From positions 11,798 through 75,797 of the forward strand of contig CAZDJK010000085.1 of assembly GCA_964505725.1 (NCBI GenBank): a DNA stretch of 64,000 bases. Direction: 5' to 3'. The notes beneath the pieces were generated by a model. That model was not told the origin of the DNA, made no database searches, and saw only the letters and a program-made list of their open reading frames with translations. The DNA is from CAVRJC01 sp964505725 (lineage in GTDB: Bacteria > Actinomycetota > Acidimicrobiia > IMCC26256 > DASPTH01). Every line of letters begins with the position of its first letter. The stretch's first letter is position 1. Shown here one piece after another: positions 43,611-52,100 of the stretch. The position numbers and the translations under genes were made by a program.

Positions 43611-43686
43611 TGGCGCGCTCGGAGGGATTCGAACCCCCAACCTTCTGATCCGTAGTCAGATGCTCTATCCGTTGAGCTACGAGCGC
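43611..43686 (-). tRNA. tRNA-Arg(ACG)
   Basis: Complete cloverleaf on the minus strand: acceptor GCGCTCG/CGAGCGC, D-arm GCTC/GAGC, anticodon stem TCTGA/TCAGA with loop CTACGGA (anticodon ACG), T-loop TTCGAAT. CCA is encoded (43611-43613). Its 3' half is repeated at 18291-18332, making it the likely integration site of the island to its left. Confidence 0.95.
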
Positions 43687-43713
43687 TTCTCAACGCCCTC
43701 GGGCTGAGAGGCT

Positions 43714-44185
43714 CTAGGAGTCTAGGTGGGCGTACCCAGCCTCGCCTTGCTCGAAAGCCCTCGCCTCACCGGAGGCGATCCCCCGGCCGGTCGCGCACTG
43801 CTCGGTGGCGCTCAGGCGCTGCTCGTCGAAGTCGAGCATCTCGTCGTCCGACACCTCTTCGACTGCGACGAGGCGCTCCTCGGTCGCCGGTGAGGCATGG
43901 AGCAGCTCGTCGACCTCGAGCTGCAGGGCGAGCTGCTCGCGCCGCTGCGTGTGCTGCAGGACGAACACCATGATCACGGTCACGCTTGCGGACAGGTTGC
44001 CGAACACGAACTTGCATTTCGGAGTCGAAGCCGCTCACGACCACGACCACCCAGGAGGACACGACGAGAACCGCCGCGACCACTGCGATCGTCGGGCGGG
44101 TCGTGGCCTCGTGCAGCCGGTGTACCGCACGACTGGTGCCTCGACGCTGCGCCAGGGCGCTCCGCGTGTGCGCCGGACGGGGCAT
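43714..44185 (-). pseudogene. low-affinity iron permease family protein, frameshifted
   Basis: The N-terminal frame from ATG 44185 gives TRPTIAVVAAVLVVSSWVVVVVSGFDSEM; a shift near 44005-44010 leads to FGNLSASVTVIMVFVLQHTQRREQLALQLEVDELL, the typical second helix and tail of this small family, ending at 43714. A single base change would restore one protein of about 155 residues, so it is either a recent pseudogene or a sequencing error. Just beyond the tRNA 5' end. Confidence 0.6.
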
Positions 44186-44216
44186 TCTGGTGTCGTACCC
44201 GTTCTGACGCCGGGTC

Positions 44217-44894
44217 TCACGCCTCCGGCATCCGGGACCCGGTCCGCCGGAGGCGGCGCTCGGCACGCGTCCGCCAGCTCTGCGGCACCGCGGGATCGGT
44301 TGCCACCCGTCCGAGGAGCGACCGGTCGCCGGAGTGGTCGCTCCGCCCGAGCTCCGACACCGTGATGCCACCGGCGGGCGACCGCGCGAGCAGGATCTCG
44401 TCGCCCGCGCCGACGTCGCCTTGCTCCACGATCCTCAGGTAGGCGCCGAACCGTGCGGCCCGCTCGAACTCGTCGACGAACGACGCGTCACCCATACGGA
44501 TGCCGAGCTTGTAGCAGGGCAGGCGCGGTTGCGCGACCTCGAGGAGGCAGTCCCCGACCGCCCAGTGCGTGCCGATCACCATCGCGCCGAGATCGAGCCC
44601 GGCGACGGTGAGGTTCTCGCCGAACGTGCCCGGATCGAGCACCCGACCGAGCTCGCCGCTCCACCACGCGTAGTCCTCGACCGCGTAGGCGTACACCGCC
44701 TTGTCCGGACCGCCGTGCACCCGGTGGTCCGCCTGCGCGTCGCCGTCGAGGTTGACGCCCCGGACTGCGACCCGGCCCGCGACCGGAGCCTTCCAGATAC
44801 CCGTGCGCACGCGTTTGCCGTGCCACTCGACCGCCCGCGGCCGACCCACGTTGACCGACACGACGCGTCCCCGCACATCGTCCACCGGCAGCAC
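44217..44894 (-). CDS. MOSC domain protein, YiiM-like
   Basis: 225 residues: GRVVSVNVGRPRAVEWHGKRVRTGIWK, then DHRVHGGPDKAVYAYAVEDYAWW, GTFGENLTVAGLD and QPRLPCYKLGIRMG with the conserved Cys. YiiM-type proteins reduce N-hydroxylated compounds using Moco. GTG start at 44894; GTG 44885 is also in frame. Unlike the MOSC_N protein at 18.4 kb in architecture. Confidence 0.88.
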   Translation of the reverse strand: MLPVDDVRGRVVSVNVGRPRAVEWHGKRVRTGIWKAPVAGRVAVRGVNLDGDAQADHRVHGGPDKAVYAYAVEDYAWWSGELGRVLDPGTFGENLTVAGLDLGAMVIGTHWAVGDCLLEVAQPRLPCYKLGIRMGDASFVDEFERAARFGAYLRIVEQGDVGAGDEILLARSPAGGITVSELGRSDHSGDRSLLGRVATDPAVPQSWRTRAERRLRRTGSRMPEA

Positions 44895-44917
44895 TGTAGG
44901 AAGTCGACCCCCTCCCG

Positions 44918-45940
44918 TTACACGGGGCGCAGGAGCTCCCGGAGTGATCGCCGGTACGGGGGTCGCGCGACACCGCGCTCGGTGATGATCGCGCTCACAA
45001 GAGACGCCGGCGTCACGTCGAATGCGCGGTTCGCGGCGCGCGCCGCGCGCGGAACCGTGCGCGTGCCTCCGAACCGCAGCACCTCCTCTGCGCCGCGCTC
45101 CTCGATCGGGATGTCGGCACCTGACGACGTGTCGGGGTCGACGGTCGTCGTCGGTGCCGCCACGAAGAACGGTACGTGGTGGCGGAGTGCGAGCACTGCG
45201 AGCACGTACGTACCGATCTTGTTCGCGACGTCACCGTTCGCCGCGATGCGGTCGGCACCCACGAGCACGGCGTCGACATCGCCGTTGGCGAGGAGCGAGC
45301 CTGCCATCACGTCGGCGACGACGGCGTAGGAGATACCGAGCCGATCGAGCTCCCACGCCGTGAGCCGCGCGCCCTGGAGCAGCGGTCGCGTCTCGTCCAC
45401 CCAGACGTGCACACGGTTCCCCGATTCGGCGGCAGCCCTGACGACGCCGAGCGCGGTGCCGTAGCCGGCGGTGGCGAGCGAGCCGGTGTTGCAGTGGGTG
45501 AGCACCCGTGCGCCGCCGGGGAGGAGCGCGGCACCGAAGGCGCCCATCGCCCGGTTGCCGGCGACGTCGGCCGACGCGATCGCGTGCGCTTCCGCCAACG
45601 CGGCCTCGGCGCCACCGGTCTCGTACGCGGCGAGGCCGCGATCGACCCCCCACGCGAGGTTCACCGCAGTGGGCCGCGAGCGGGCGAGCCGCGCCGCCTC
45701 GCGGCGCACGCGGCCCGCGCTGGGGAGGGTCGTTGCCGCCAGCGCCACGCCGAACGCACCCGCGGCCCCCAGCGCCGGCGCACCGCGGACCGCCAACGAA
45801 CGGATGGCGGCCACGAGGTCGCCGACCGACGCGCACTCGACGAACCGCACGCGTCCGGGAAGGGCCCGCTGGTCGAGCAGGCGGACGCGTCCACGCCGCC
45901 ACTCGATGGTGGGAGGAATCGGGTCAGTCGATGCCGTCAT
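44918..45940 (-). CDS. mtnA: S-methyl-5-thioribose-1-phosphate isomerase
   Basis: 340 residues of the MtnA/eIF2B-like family. RGAPALGAAGAFGVALAA, LTHCNTGSLATAGYGTALGV (catalytic Cys) and DAVLVGADRIAANGDVANKIGTY (catalytic Asp) are intact. It isomerises methylthioribose 1-phosphate to the ribulose form in methionine salvage. ATG at 45940 lies 17 bases inside the end of the upstream membrane-protein gene. No other salvage gene is in the window. Confidence 0.92.
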   Translation of the reverse strand: MTASTDPIPPTIEWRRGRVRLLDQRALPGRVRFVECASVGDLVAAIRSLAVRGAPALGAAGAFGVALAATTLPSAGRVRREAARLARSRPTAVNLAWGVDRGLAAYETGGAEAALAEAHAIASADVAGNRAMGAFGAALLPGGARVLTHCNTGSLATAGYGTALGVVRAAAESGNRVHVWVDETRPLLQGARLTAWELDRLGISYAVVADVMAGSLLANGDVDAVLVGADRIAANGDVANKIGTYVLAVLALRHHVPFFVAAPTTTVDPDTSSGADIPIEERGAEEVLRFGGTRTVPRAARAANRAFDVTPASLVSAIITERGVARPPYRRSLRELLRPV

Positions 45941-47798
45941 CGACGGCAGTGTCGCACGACTCGACCGAGATCCCGATCGGCTCACCGAGGACCTGGGCGC
46001 GGTCCGGTGCGCCCGCACGGGCGCGATCCGCGAGCGCGGCGATCGGCCAGGCCACCGCGCCGGGCACGGCCACGAGCACGGTCACCAGCACGATCGCCCA
46101 GGTGGCGCCGCCCAGGGCCGCGGCTGCGTAGGCGAGCCCGCCCGCCGCCACCAGCACCAGGAGCGTCGCGTCCCAGGCACGCGGGCGCGGCGCGAACCGC
46201 CATTGGCGGACGCCCACGAGCGCCATCGAGACCGCGCACTGCACGAACGCGGACGCCATGAGCACGCAGACGACGCGCGCCGAGCCACTCACACCACGAG
46301 CGAGCACCGCCGTGACGACCGCGGCCCCGGCGGTGCCGACGAGCACCACGCGGCGGCCGACCCGAGGGGCACGGCGGCTCAACGCCACCGCACCGAGCAC
46401 ACCACTCGTCCACGGTGGCGCCGCCCACCACGCGGTCACGAGCAGGCACGCACCCAACCCGCCGCCCACCACGAGCGCGACCGCGCCACCGAGCTCACGC
46501 TCCACCATCGCCAGCACGACCGCCAGCGCAAGGATCGGAAGCGTCCACGTGGCCTGCGCGGCGACGACGTCGCTCCAACCCCGCGCGGAGGCTGCCACCA
46601 CCGCCTCGAACACCAACCCGGAGCCGAGTGCGACGACCATCGCGCGTCCCGAGACGCCGGCCACCGCGGGCACGGACTCGAACAACGCGGCGGCCGCCGC
46701 CGCAGCCGCCGCGGCCACCAGCACCGCGCGCCAGGGCGAGGCGAGCTCGCGCTCGCGCCTCCCGGCGCGGCCGGTCACCCGTCGGGCGAACCATCCGACC
46801 AGCGCCGCGCTGACCGCGACGACGACCGCAGCGACGTCGCGCGCCGACCCGGCGACGACGAGCGACACGACGACCACCGTGGACAGGAGGGGCGCGACCG
46901 GTGCTGCGCCCGTGCTCCGGAGCTCGACACCCGCGAGCACCACGAGCACGCCGAGTCCCCATGCCGTGCCGACGCCGGAGCCGCCGAGCGCCACCGCGCC
47001 CACGAAGCCCAGGACGGCGACCGCCCCGGCGACCAGCCCGCGGACGGTCGGCGTCGTGGGCCTCACGTGACCGACGGCGAGCTCCGGCGCCAGGCACACG
47101 GGCACCAGGACGAGCGGCGCCGCCCACCAGCCCACCGCGGAGACGAGCACACCAGCGCACGCGCCGGCCAACGCGAACGGCACGGCCCAACGGTTCATCG
47201 AGGCGACGACGACCGGCGCGCGCAGCGGCGGCGCATCGCCCCGCAGCACGACGAGCACCGTTGCGAACAGGGAGTCGAGCAACGCGTAGCCCACCGCGGC
47301 CGCGACTGCGACTACCGACGCCGCGACGACGGTGCCGCCGAGCGCATCCCTCAACGCGCCGTACACCAGGGCGGCGGGGACCACGGCGAGCACCTGGCTC
47401 CCCGTGTTGTACGCCATCCGCGGGAAGGCGCGCGCCCGCCAGTGGAGCGCGTCGAGCGGCCCCATCAGCGCGGCGACGACGCACGGGCCCCACACCGGCG
47501 CGCTGCTCCGGAAGCCGACCACCGCCGCGAGCAGCACGGCCGCGTCGGCGGTGAACGCGAGCTCGGTGGTGAAGAACGCGCCCCGATTCACGGACAGCGC
47601 GACGATCGCGCCGAGCACGAGCACCGGCACGAGCGGCGGGACCGTGGTTCCCGAGAGCGTCAGGAGCACCCCCGTCGCGAGCGCACCGACGGCGAGTACG
47701 TAGCAGTACGCTCGTTCCGCGAGCGGCCATCCCGGCGTGGGACGCGGCGGGGCCGACGCGATGGCTCGCGATGCCGCCGGCGTCGGACTCCCGCTCAC
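45924..47798 (-). CDS. polytopic membrane protein, paralog B of a tandem pair
   Basis: 624 residues, about 16-18 hydrophobic helices, no soluble domain. Shares with its upstream neighbour the motif GPLDALHWRARAFPRMAYN at 113-131, SAVGWWAAPLVLVPV, AWWAAPPWTSGVLG and RQWRFAPRPRAWDA. The GTG start overlaps the neighbour's stop (GTGA). No known family; the N-terminal segment vaguely recalls integral-membrane sensor domains. Function unknown. Confidence 0.75.
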   Translation of the reverse strand: MSGSPTPAASRAIASAPPRPTPGWPLAERAYCYVLAVGALATGVLLTLSGTTVPPLVPVLVLGAIVALSVNRGAFFTTELAFTADAAVLLAAVVGFRSSAPVWGPCVVAALMGPLDALHWRARAFPRMAYNTGSQVLAVVPAALVYGALRDALGGTVVAASVVAVAAAVGYALLDSLFATVLVVLRGDAPPLRAPVVVASMNRWAVPFALAGACAGVLVSAVGWWAAPLVLVPVCLAPELAVGHVRPTTPTVRGLVAGAVAVLGFVGAVALGGSGVGTAWGLGVLVVLAGVELRSTGAAPVAPLLSTVVVVSLVVAGSARDVAAVVVAVSAALVGWFARRVTGRAGRRERELASPWRAVLVAAAAAAAAAALFESVPAVAGVSGRAMVVALGSGLVFEAVVAASARGWSDVVAAQATWTLPILALAVVLAMVERELGGAVALVVGGGLGACLLVTAWWAAPPWTSGVLGAVALSRRAPRVGRRVVLVGTAGAAVVTAVLARGVSGSARVVCVLMASAFVQCAVSMALVGVRQWRFAPRPRAWDATLLVLVAAGGLAYAAAALGGATWAIVLVTVLVAVPGAVAWPIAALADRARAGAPDRAQVLGEPIGISVESCDTAVDDGID

Positions 47799-49603
47799 CG
47801 GCCCCCCACCGCCGCAGCCGGGCGATCGCCCTCCGCGTGACGCACCGGTGCCGTCGCGGCACGGTCGGTGAGGCGGGCGTACGGCCAGGCGAACGCCACG
47901 AGCGCGCCGGCCAGCGCGCCGATCACGCCCAGTGACAGTGCACTCCCGTTGCTCGCGAGCGGCAGGTAGCCGACGACCGCGAGCGCGGCCAGACAGGCCA
48001 CAGACGCGTCCCTCACACGCCGTCGGGGTGCAAACGCCCACTGGCGTGTTGCCGCGAGCGCGCAGGCGGCCGCGGCCTCGACCTGCGCGGCGGCCGCGTA
48101 CGCGAGGTCGCGGGCGGCGCCACGCGCGACGAGGGCGACGGCTGCGGTGGCGACCGCCGACGCGGCCAGCACGACGAGACCGACGCAGTGTCGGCGCGGT
48201 GCCCACCGCGCCGCGTGCCGCCCCAGCCACCGACTGCCCCACGGTGGCGCCGCGAACCACGCGACGAGGAGCAGGGCGGCCGCGCCCGCGACGGCGAACA
48301 CGCCGGCTCCCGCAGGGCCGAGCGTGAGCCACCAGACGGCGAGCACGGCGGCGACCAGGACGAGCGGCGCCGTCCACCACAGCTCGGTGTGCAGGGCGCG
48401 CATGCGGCTCCCACGCGCTGCGACGATCTCGAACACGCCCGCGGCCGACGCGGCCAGCAGCACGAGGCCGGCCTGCCGCGGTCCCGCTCGGAGCCCAACC
48501 CGCACCACCGTCGCCGTGAGCGCACCACCGAGCGCCGCGACGATCACGGCTCGCGGTGGGGGATCTGCGCGCCACGCGACGACCACCGAAACGATTGCGA
48601 CCAGCGGCGCGAGCACCAGGCCGCCAGCGCCGGCGACGACGGCGCCGGCCATCGCGACCACGGCGATGAACGGGGGCACGGCGCGTGTCGAGTCGACGCG
48701 GAGGTCGAGCCCGAGCCCCGCTGCGATCAGCAGCGGCACGAGCAATGCGGCGACATCGTCATCACCGGCGATGGCGAGCCCCGCGACCGTGGTGGCGACG
48801 AGCGCCACGACGAGCACGCCCGCGCGCGTCCGCCGATGCGTACGCAGCCACGACGGGGCCCGCACGAGAACGAGCTCGGGTACCCAGGGCACGGGCGCGA
48901 GCACGAGCAACGCGGCCCACCATCCGACGGAGAGCTCGATGACGCCCGCGACCGCGCCGACGCACGCCAGCGGGAGCGCGAGCGCGTTGACCGACCACTG
49001 GTGCCGTACCGCGACGCGAACCGGCTCGTGCCGGAGCCGCATGAGCGCGAACCCGAACGTCGAGTCGACGACGATGTAGGGCAGGGCCGCGATCGCGACC
49101 AGCGCCACCGTGACGACGACCGCTCGAGGGCCGCCGAGCCACGAGAACACCATGGCGCCCGCGAGCGCGGCGAGCGCCTGGCTCCCCGAGTTGTACGCCA
49201 TACGGTTGTAGGCGCGCTGGCGCCAGTGCAGGAGGTCGAGGGGACCGACCGCGAGCCCGACTGCGACGGGGCCGAGCAGGCGGGCGTCTCCGTGGAACGC
49301 GACCACCGCGGCGAAGATGGCGGCGCTCTCCGCGGTCGTGGTGAGCTCGCTCGCGAAGAAGACCTCGCAGTTGACGCACAACCCCGCCACCGCCGCGAGC
49401 GCGAGGAACGGAACGATCGGCGGCAGCTGCGAACCGGTCGCGAGGAGGCCGGCCGCAGCCCCGCCCGCGGTCACGAGGAGGCCGTAGCAGAGCACCCGGA
49501 CGGCGCGGGAGTCGCCGCGCGCGGGCGGCTCGGCCCGCGCCGACGTGGAGATCGGCCCCCTATCGTCGTCGATCGTCAGGTTGCTGACCGGCGGACCAGT
49601 CAC
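47795..49603 (-). CDS. polytopic membrane protein, paralog A of a tandem pair
   Basis: 602 residues. A 35-residue cytosolic start is followed by about 16-18 helices. GPLDLLHWRQRAYNRMAYN lies at 120-138; SVGWWAALLVLAPV, AWFAAPPWGSRWLG and RQWAFAPRRRVRDA match paralog B in the same order, so the pair arose by tandem duplication. First gene of an operon with paralog B and mtnA; divergent from a phosphodiester glycosidase-type gene. Function unknown. Confidence 0.75.
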   Translation of the reverse strand: MTGPPVSNLTIDDDRGPISTSARAEPPARGDSRAVRVLCYGLLVTAGGAAAGLLATGSQLPPIVPFLALAAVAGLCVNCEVFFASELTTTAESAAIFAAVVAFHGDARLLGPVAVGLAVGPLDLLHWRQRAYNRMAYNSGSQALAALAGAMVFSWLGGPRAVVVTVALVAIAALPYIVVDSTFGFALMRLRHEPVRVAVRHQWSVNALALPLACVGAVAGVIELSVGWWAALLVLAPVPWVPELVLVRAPSWLRTHRRTRAGVLVVALVATTVAGLAIAGDDDVAALLVPLLIAAGLGLDLRVDSTRAVPPFIAVVAMAGAVVAGAGGLVLAPLVAIVSVVVAWRADPPPRAVIVAALGGALTATVVRVGLRAGPRQAGLVLLAASAAGVFEIVAARGSRMRALHTELWWTAPLVLVAAVLAVWWLTLGPAGAGVFAVAGAAALLLVAWFAAPPWGSRWLGRHAARWAPRRHCVGLVVLAASAVATAAVALVARGAARDLAYAAAAQVEAAAACALAATRQWAFAPRRRVRDASVACLAALAVVGYLPLASNGSALSLGVIGALAGALVAFAWPYARLTDRAATAPVRHAEGDRPAAAVGGR

Positions 49604-49788
49604 CCGGGCTCCCGTCCTCCGCCGGGCGCGGCTGGACCGCGCCGCCCACGGGAGAGAGACGTCGGCAAGGCGGCGGCGTCACGCAACCGGCCCGAACCGC
49701 GCGCGACCTGCTGCTTCGCGGCCCCGGCGGGTAGATTTCAGCGCTCGCCGCCACCGCGGTGGAACGCGCCGGTGCACCCGGAGGCCCG

Positions 49789-51279
49789 TTGCCCGACCAG
49801 TCGTCCCGCCCCTCTGGCGGTGACCGTCAGCAGTACGCACTCCCGGAGGAGTACGGCGACGCGCGCCCACCGCGCGCGCCGGCGTCCGGACCCGCGACGG
49901 TCGTGATCCGCCCGATCGACGCGCCCGAGCCGCCCCTCGACATCAACGGCGCGGAGATCCGCGAGGCCCCCGACGACGATCCCGGCCCGTCGGGAGAGGA
50001 GGGGCCGCGCTCGCGCCAGGAGTTCGTCCAGGCCCAACACCAGGGAGGCCGTCGGCGGCGGTCCACGCGCGCGCGGTGGGTGCGGCGGGGCATCGCCATC
50101 GTCGTGGTGATCCTGCTCGTGCCGGTCGCGTGGTCGTACGCGCATGCGCTGCAGCGTCCCGGGAGCGACTCGAACGGCATCCGCACCGTCGAGTGGATCC
50201 GCGACCACGGAGGGAACGGCATAGTCAACACGATCGAACGGTGGTGGTACACCAACAACCCGCCGCCGGTCGGCGGCAAGCCCCACGCGATCCACGTGAA
50301 GGGCTCTGCCGCCGACGCGGGCGCGGAGGCGGGCGCGGTCCCCGCGCTCACCCCCGAGCTGCCCGAGCACCTCCAACCTCCCACGCAGCGCGTGCCGACG
50401 CCCGCGCCCACGGTCGAGCAGAACGAAGGGGTCTGGCTGCCCGTCGGGCGCCCCTCGGGCGGTGTCGTCGGCGAGTACATCGCGTTCGTCCGACCCGACG
50501 CGGTGCACACGTCGTATTTCACCGCGCTGATGTGGCTCGACACCAAGCTGCTGAAGGCGGTCTACGTGCCCGGGCTCCAGGAACCGGGAGGCGGCCCCAA
50601 CTTCTGGAACTCGGAGATCCCCGTCGACCAGCGCCCGGCCGCGATCGCCGCGTTCAACTCCGGCTTCAAGATGGACTCGGCGCGCGGTGGCGTGTACTTC
50701 GACGGTCAGATGGTGCGTCCGCTCGTCGACGGAGCGGCGTCCCTCGTCATCAAGGCCGACGGGAGCGCCTCGGTCGGGGTATGGGGCCGAGACTTCACGA
50801 TGACACCCGACATCGCGTCGGTGCGCCAGAACCTCGAGCTGATCGTCGACAACGGGCAGCTCAATCCCGCGTTGCGCGACAACGACACCTCGGTCTTCGG
50901 CGCCACCGTGGGCAACGACGTGTACGTCTGGCGCTCCGGCGTGGGGGTCGACGCCAACGGCGGGCTCATCTACGCCGGTGGTCCCGCGTTGTCGGTGACT
51001 TCGCTGGCGCGCACGCTCCAGAACGCGGGCGCGGTGCGGGCCATGGAGCTCGACATCAACAGCGACTGGGTCAGCGCGTACACCTACGTGAACTCCGACC
51101 CCAACAACCCCAACTCACCCGTCGTCGGCATCAAGCTCGGCGGCGACATGTCGCGCGACGGGAATCGCTACCTCGAGCCCGGTGAGCGCGACTTCTTCGC
51201 GTTCTTCGCCGACCCCAAGGTGGCGACGCCCGTGCCGACCACACCCACCACGACCGCGCCGGCCCGCAGGAAGCGCTGA
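49789..51279 (+). CDS. membrane-anchored phosphodiester glycosidase (NAGPA-like) protein
   Basis: 496 residues from TTG 49789, chosen for GGAGG four bases upstream (GTG 49759 is an alternative). A cytosolic, Pro/Glu-rich start of about 95 residues leads to one membrane helix (IAIVVVILLVPVAWSYA), then an outer domain with the NAGPA core AAFNSGFKMDSARGGVYFDG, IVDNGQLNP, and MELDINSDWVS. Probably cleaves phosphodiester-linked sugars at the cell surface, e.g. in wall polymers. Confidence 0.82.
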   Translation: MPDQSSRPSGGDRQQYALPEEYGDARPPRAPASGPATVVIRPIDAPEPPLDINGAEIREAPDDDPGPSGEEGPRSRQEFVQAQHQGGRRRRSTRARWVRRGIAIVVVILLVPVAWSYAHALQRPGSDSNGIRTVEWIRDHGGNGIVNTIERWWYTNNPPPVGGKPHAIHVKGSAADAGAEAGAVPALTPELPEHLQPPTQRVPTPAPTVEQNEGVWLPVGRPSGGVVGEYIAFVRPDAVHTSYFTALMWLDTKLLKAVYVPGLQEPGGGPNFWNSEIPVDQRPAAIAAFNSGFKMDSARGGVYFDGQMVRPLVDGAASLVIKADGSASVGVWGRDFTMTPDIASVRQNLELIVDNGQLNPALRDNDTSVFGATVGNDVYVWRSGVGVDANGGLIYAGGPALSVTSLARTLQNAGAVRAMELDINSDWVSAYTYVNSDPNNPNSPVVGIKLGGDMSRDGNRYLEPGERDFFAFFADPKVATPVPTTPTTTAPARRKR

Positions 51280-51292
51280 CTCCGCACGCGCG

Positions 51293-51688
51293 TCAGCGCG
51301 GGTCGAGCTCGAGCGAGCACGAGTTCATGCAGTAGCGCAGCCCGTTCGGGCCGGGACCGTCGTCGAAGACATGGCCCAGGTGCCCACCGCACCGGCGGCA
51401 CACCACCTCGGTGCGGATCATGCCGTGGCTGCGGTCGACCACCGTCTCCACCGCCTCTGCGACCGTCGGCTCGGTGAAGCTCGGCCACCCGGTGCCGGAC
51501 TCGAACTTGGTCGCGGCGTCGAAGAGCTCGGCACCGCACCCGGCGCAGCGGTACACGCCGTCGTCGTGACAGTCCCAGTACTTGCCCGTGAACGCGCGCT
51601 CGGTGCCCGCCTGCCGCAGCACCTGGAACTGCTCCGGCGAGAGCTGCTCGCGCCACTCCCGCTCGGTCCGCTCGACTTCTCGTGCCAT
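51293..51688 (-). CDS. msrB: peptide-methionine (R)-S-oxide reductase
   Basis: 131 residues. Zinc ligands CAGC and CRRC, substrate loop SGTGWPSFTEP, and the catalytic cysteine in RYCMNS are all present. Repairs oxidised methionine. ATG at 51688 follows AGGAG. Last gene of the sugar-phosphate operon, 28 bp after ridA; overlapped by no other coding sequence. Confidence 0.93.
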   Translation of the reverse strand: MAREVERTEREWREQLSPEQFQVLRQAGTERAFTGKYWDCHDDGVYRCAGCGAELFDAATKFESGTGWPSFTEPTVAEAVETVVDRSHGMIRTEVVCRRCGGHLGHVFDDGPGPNGLRYCMNSCSLELDPR

Positions 51689-51716
51689 CACCGCTCCTGT
51701 CGTCGTCCTCGGGACG

Positions 51717-52100
51717 TCATCCGGGCCGGTGCGCCCAGACCTCGATCTCGACGCTCGCCCCCGCCGGCAGCGCCGCCACTCCGATCGTGGTGCGCGCCGG
51801 ACGCTGGTCGCCCAGCACCTCTCCGTACAACGCATTGACGGCCGAGAATTGTCCCAGGTCGGTGAGAAAGATCGTGACCCGGGCGACGTCGGCCCATCCC
51901 GCGCCGCAGTCGGCCAGGATCGCGGCCACGTTGGCCAATGCCTGGCGCGCCTCGGCGAGCGCGCCCCCGGGCGCGAGGGTGCCGTCGGCGAGCAGGCCGA
52001 CCTGACCCGACAGCACCAGCCAGTCGCCGGCGCGTACCGCATGCGAGTACGGCCCGGCCGCGGGCGGCGCCGAGGGTGTGGCCTCGGGCCGTGGCGTCAC
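51717..52100 (-). CDS. RidA/YjgF family enamine deaminase
   Basis: 127 residues: AAGPYSHAVRAGDWLVLSGQVGLLADG, then VAAILADCGAGWADVARVTIFLTDL and the end ARTTIGVAALPAGASVEIEVWA with the conserved Arg. Hydrolyses reactive enamines/imines or a related ketide-type substrate. GTG at 52100 overlaps the zwf stop (GTGA), so the genes are coupled. Confidence 0.9.
   Translation of the reverse strand: MTPRPEATPSAPPAAGPYSHAVRAGDWLVLSGQVGLLADGTLAPGGALAEARQALANVAAILADCGAGWADVARVTIFLTDLGQFSAVNALYGEVLGDQRPARTTIGVAALPAGASVEIEVWAHRPG

Larger units (their letters stand above)
18291..43655. mobile_element. candidate 25-kb tRNA-Arg genomic island, integrase not found
   Basis: Bounded on the left by the partial tRNA copy and on the right by the intact tRNA-Arg, whose 3' end faces the interval, as required for integration into a tRNA gene. 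Inside are at least six broken genes and an IS3-type scrap, plus stress and energy genes. No integrase, relaxase or phage gene was recognised, so the element is immobile, degraded or only part of the original. Boundaries are seen in sequence; the island nature is inference. Confidence 0.6.

Noticed and set aside
45471..47840. 789-codon plus-strand frame rich in His and Arg
   Set aside because: It is the antisense of the membrane-protein paralog B and mtnA; composition is typical of high-GC shadow frames.
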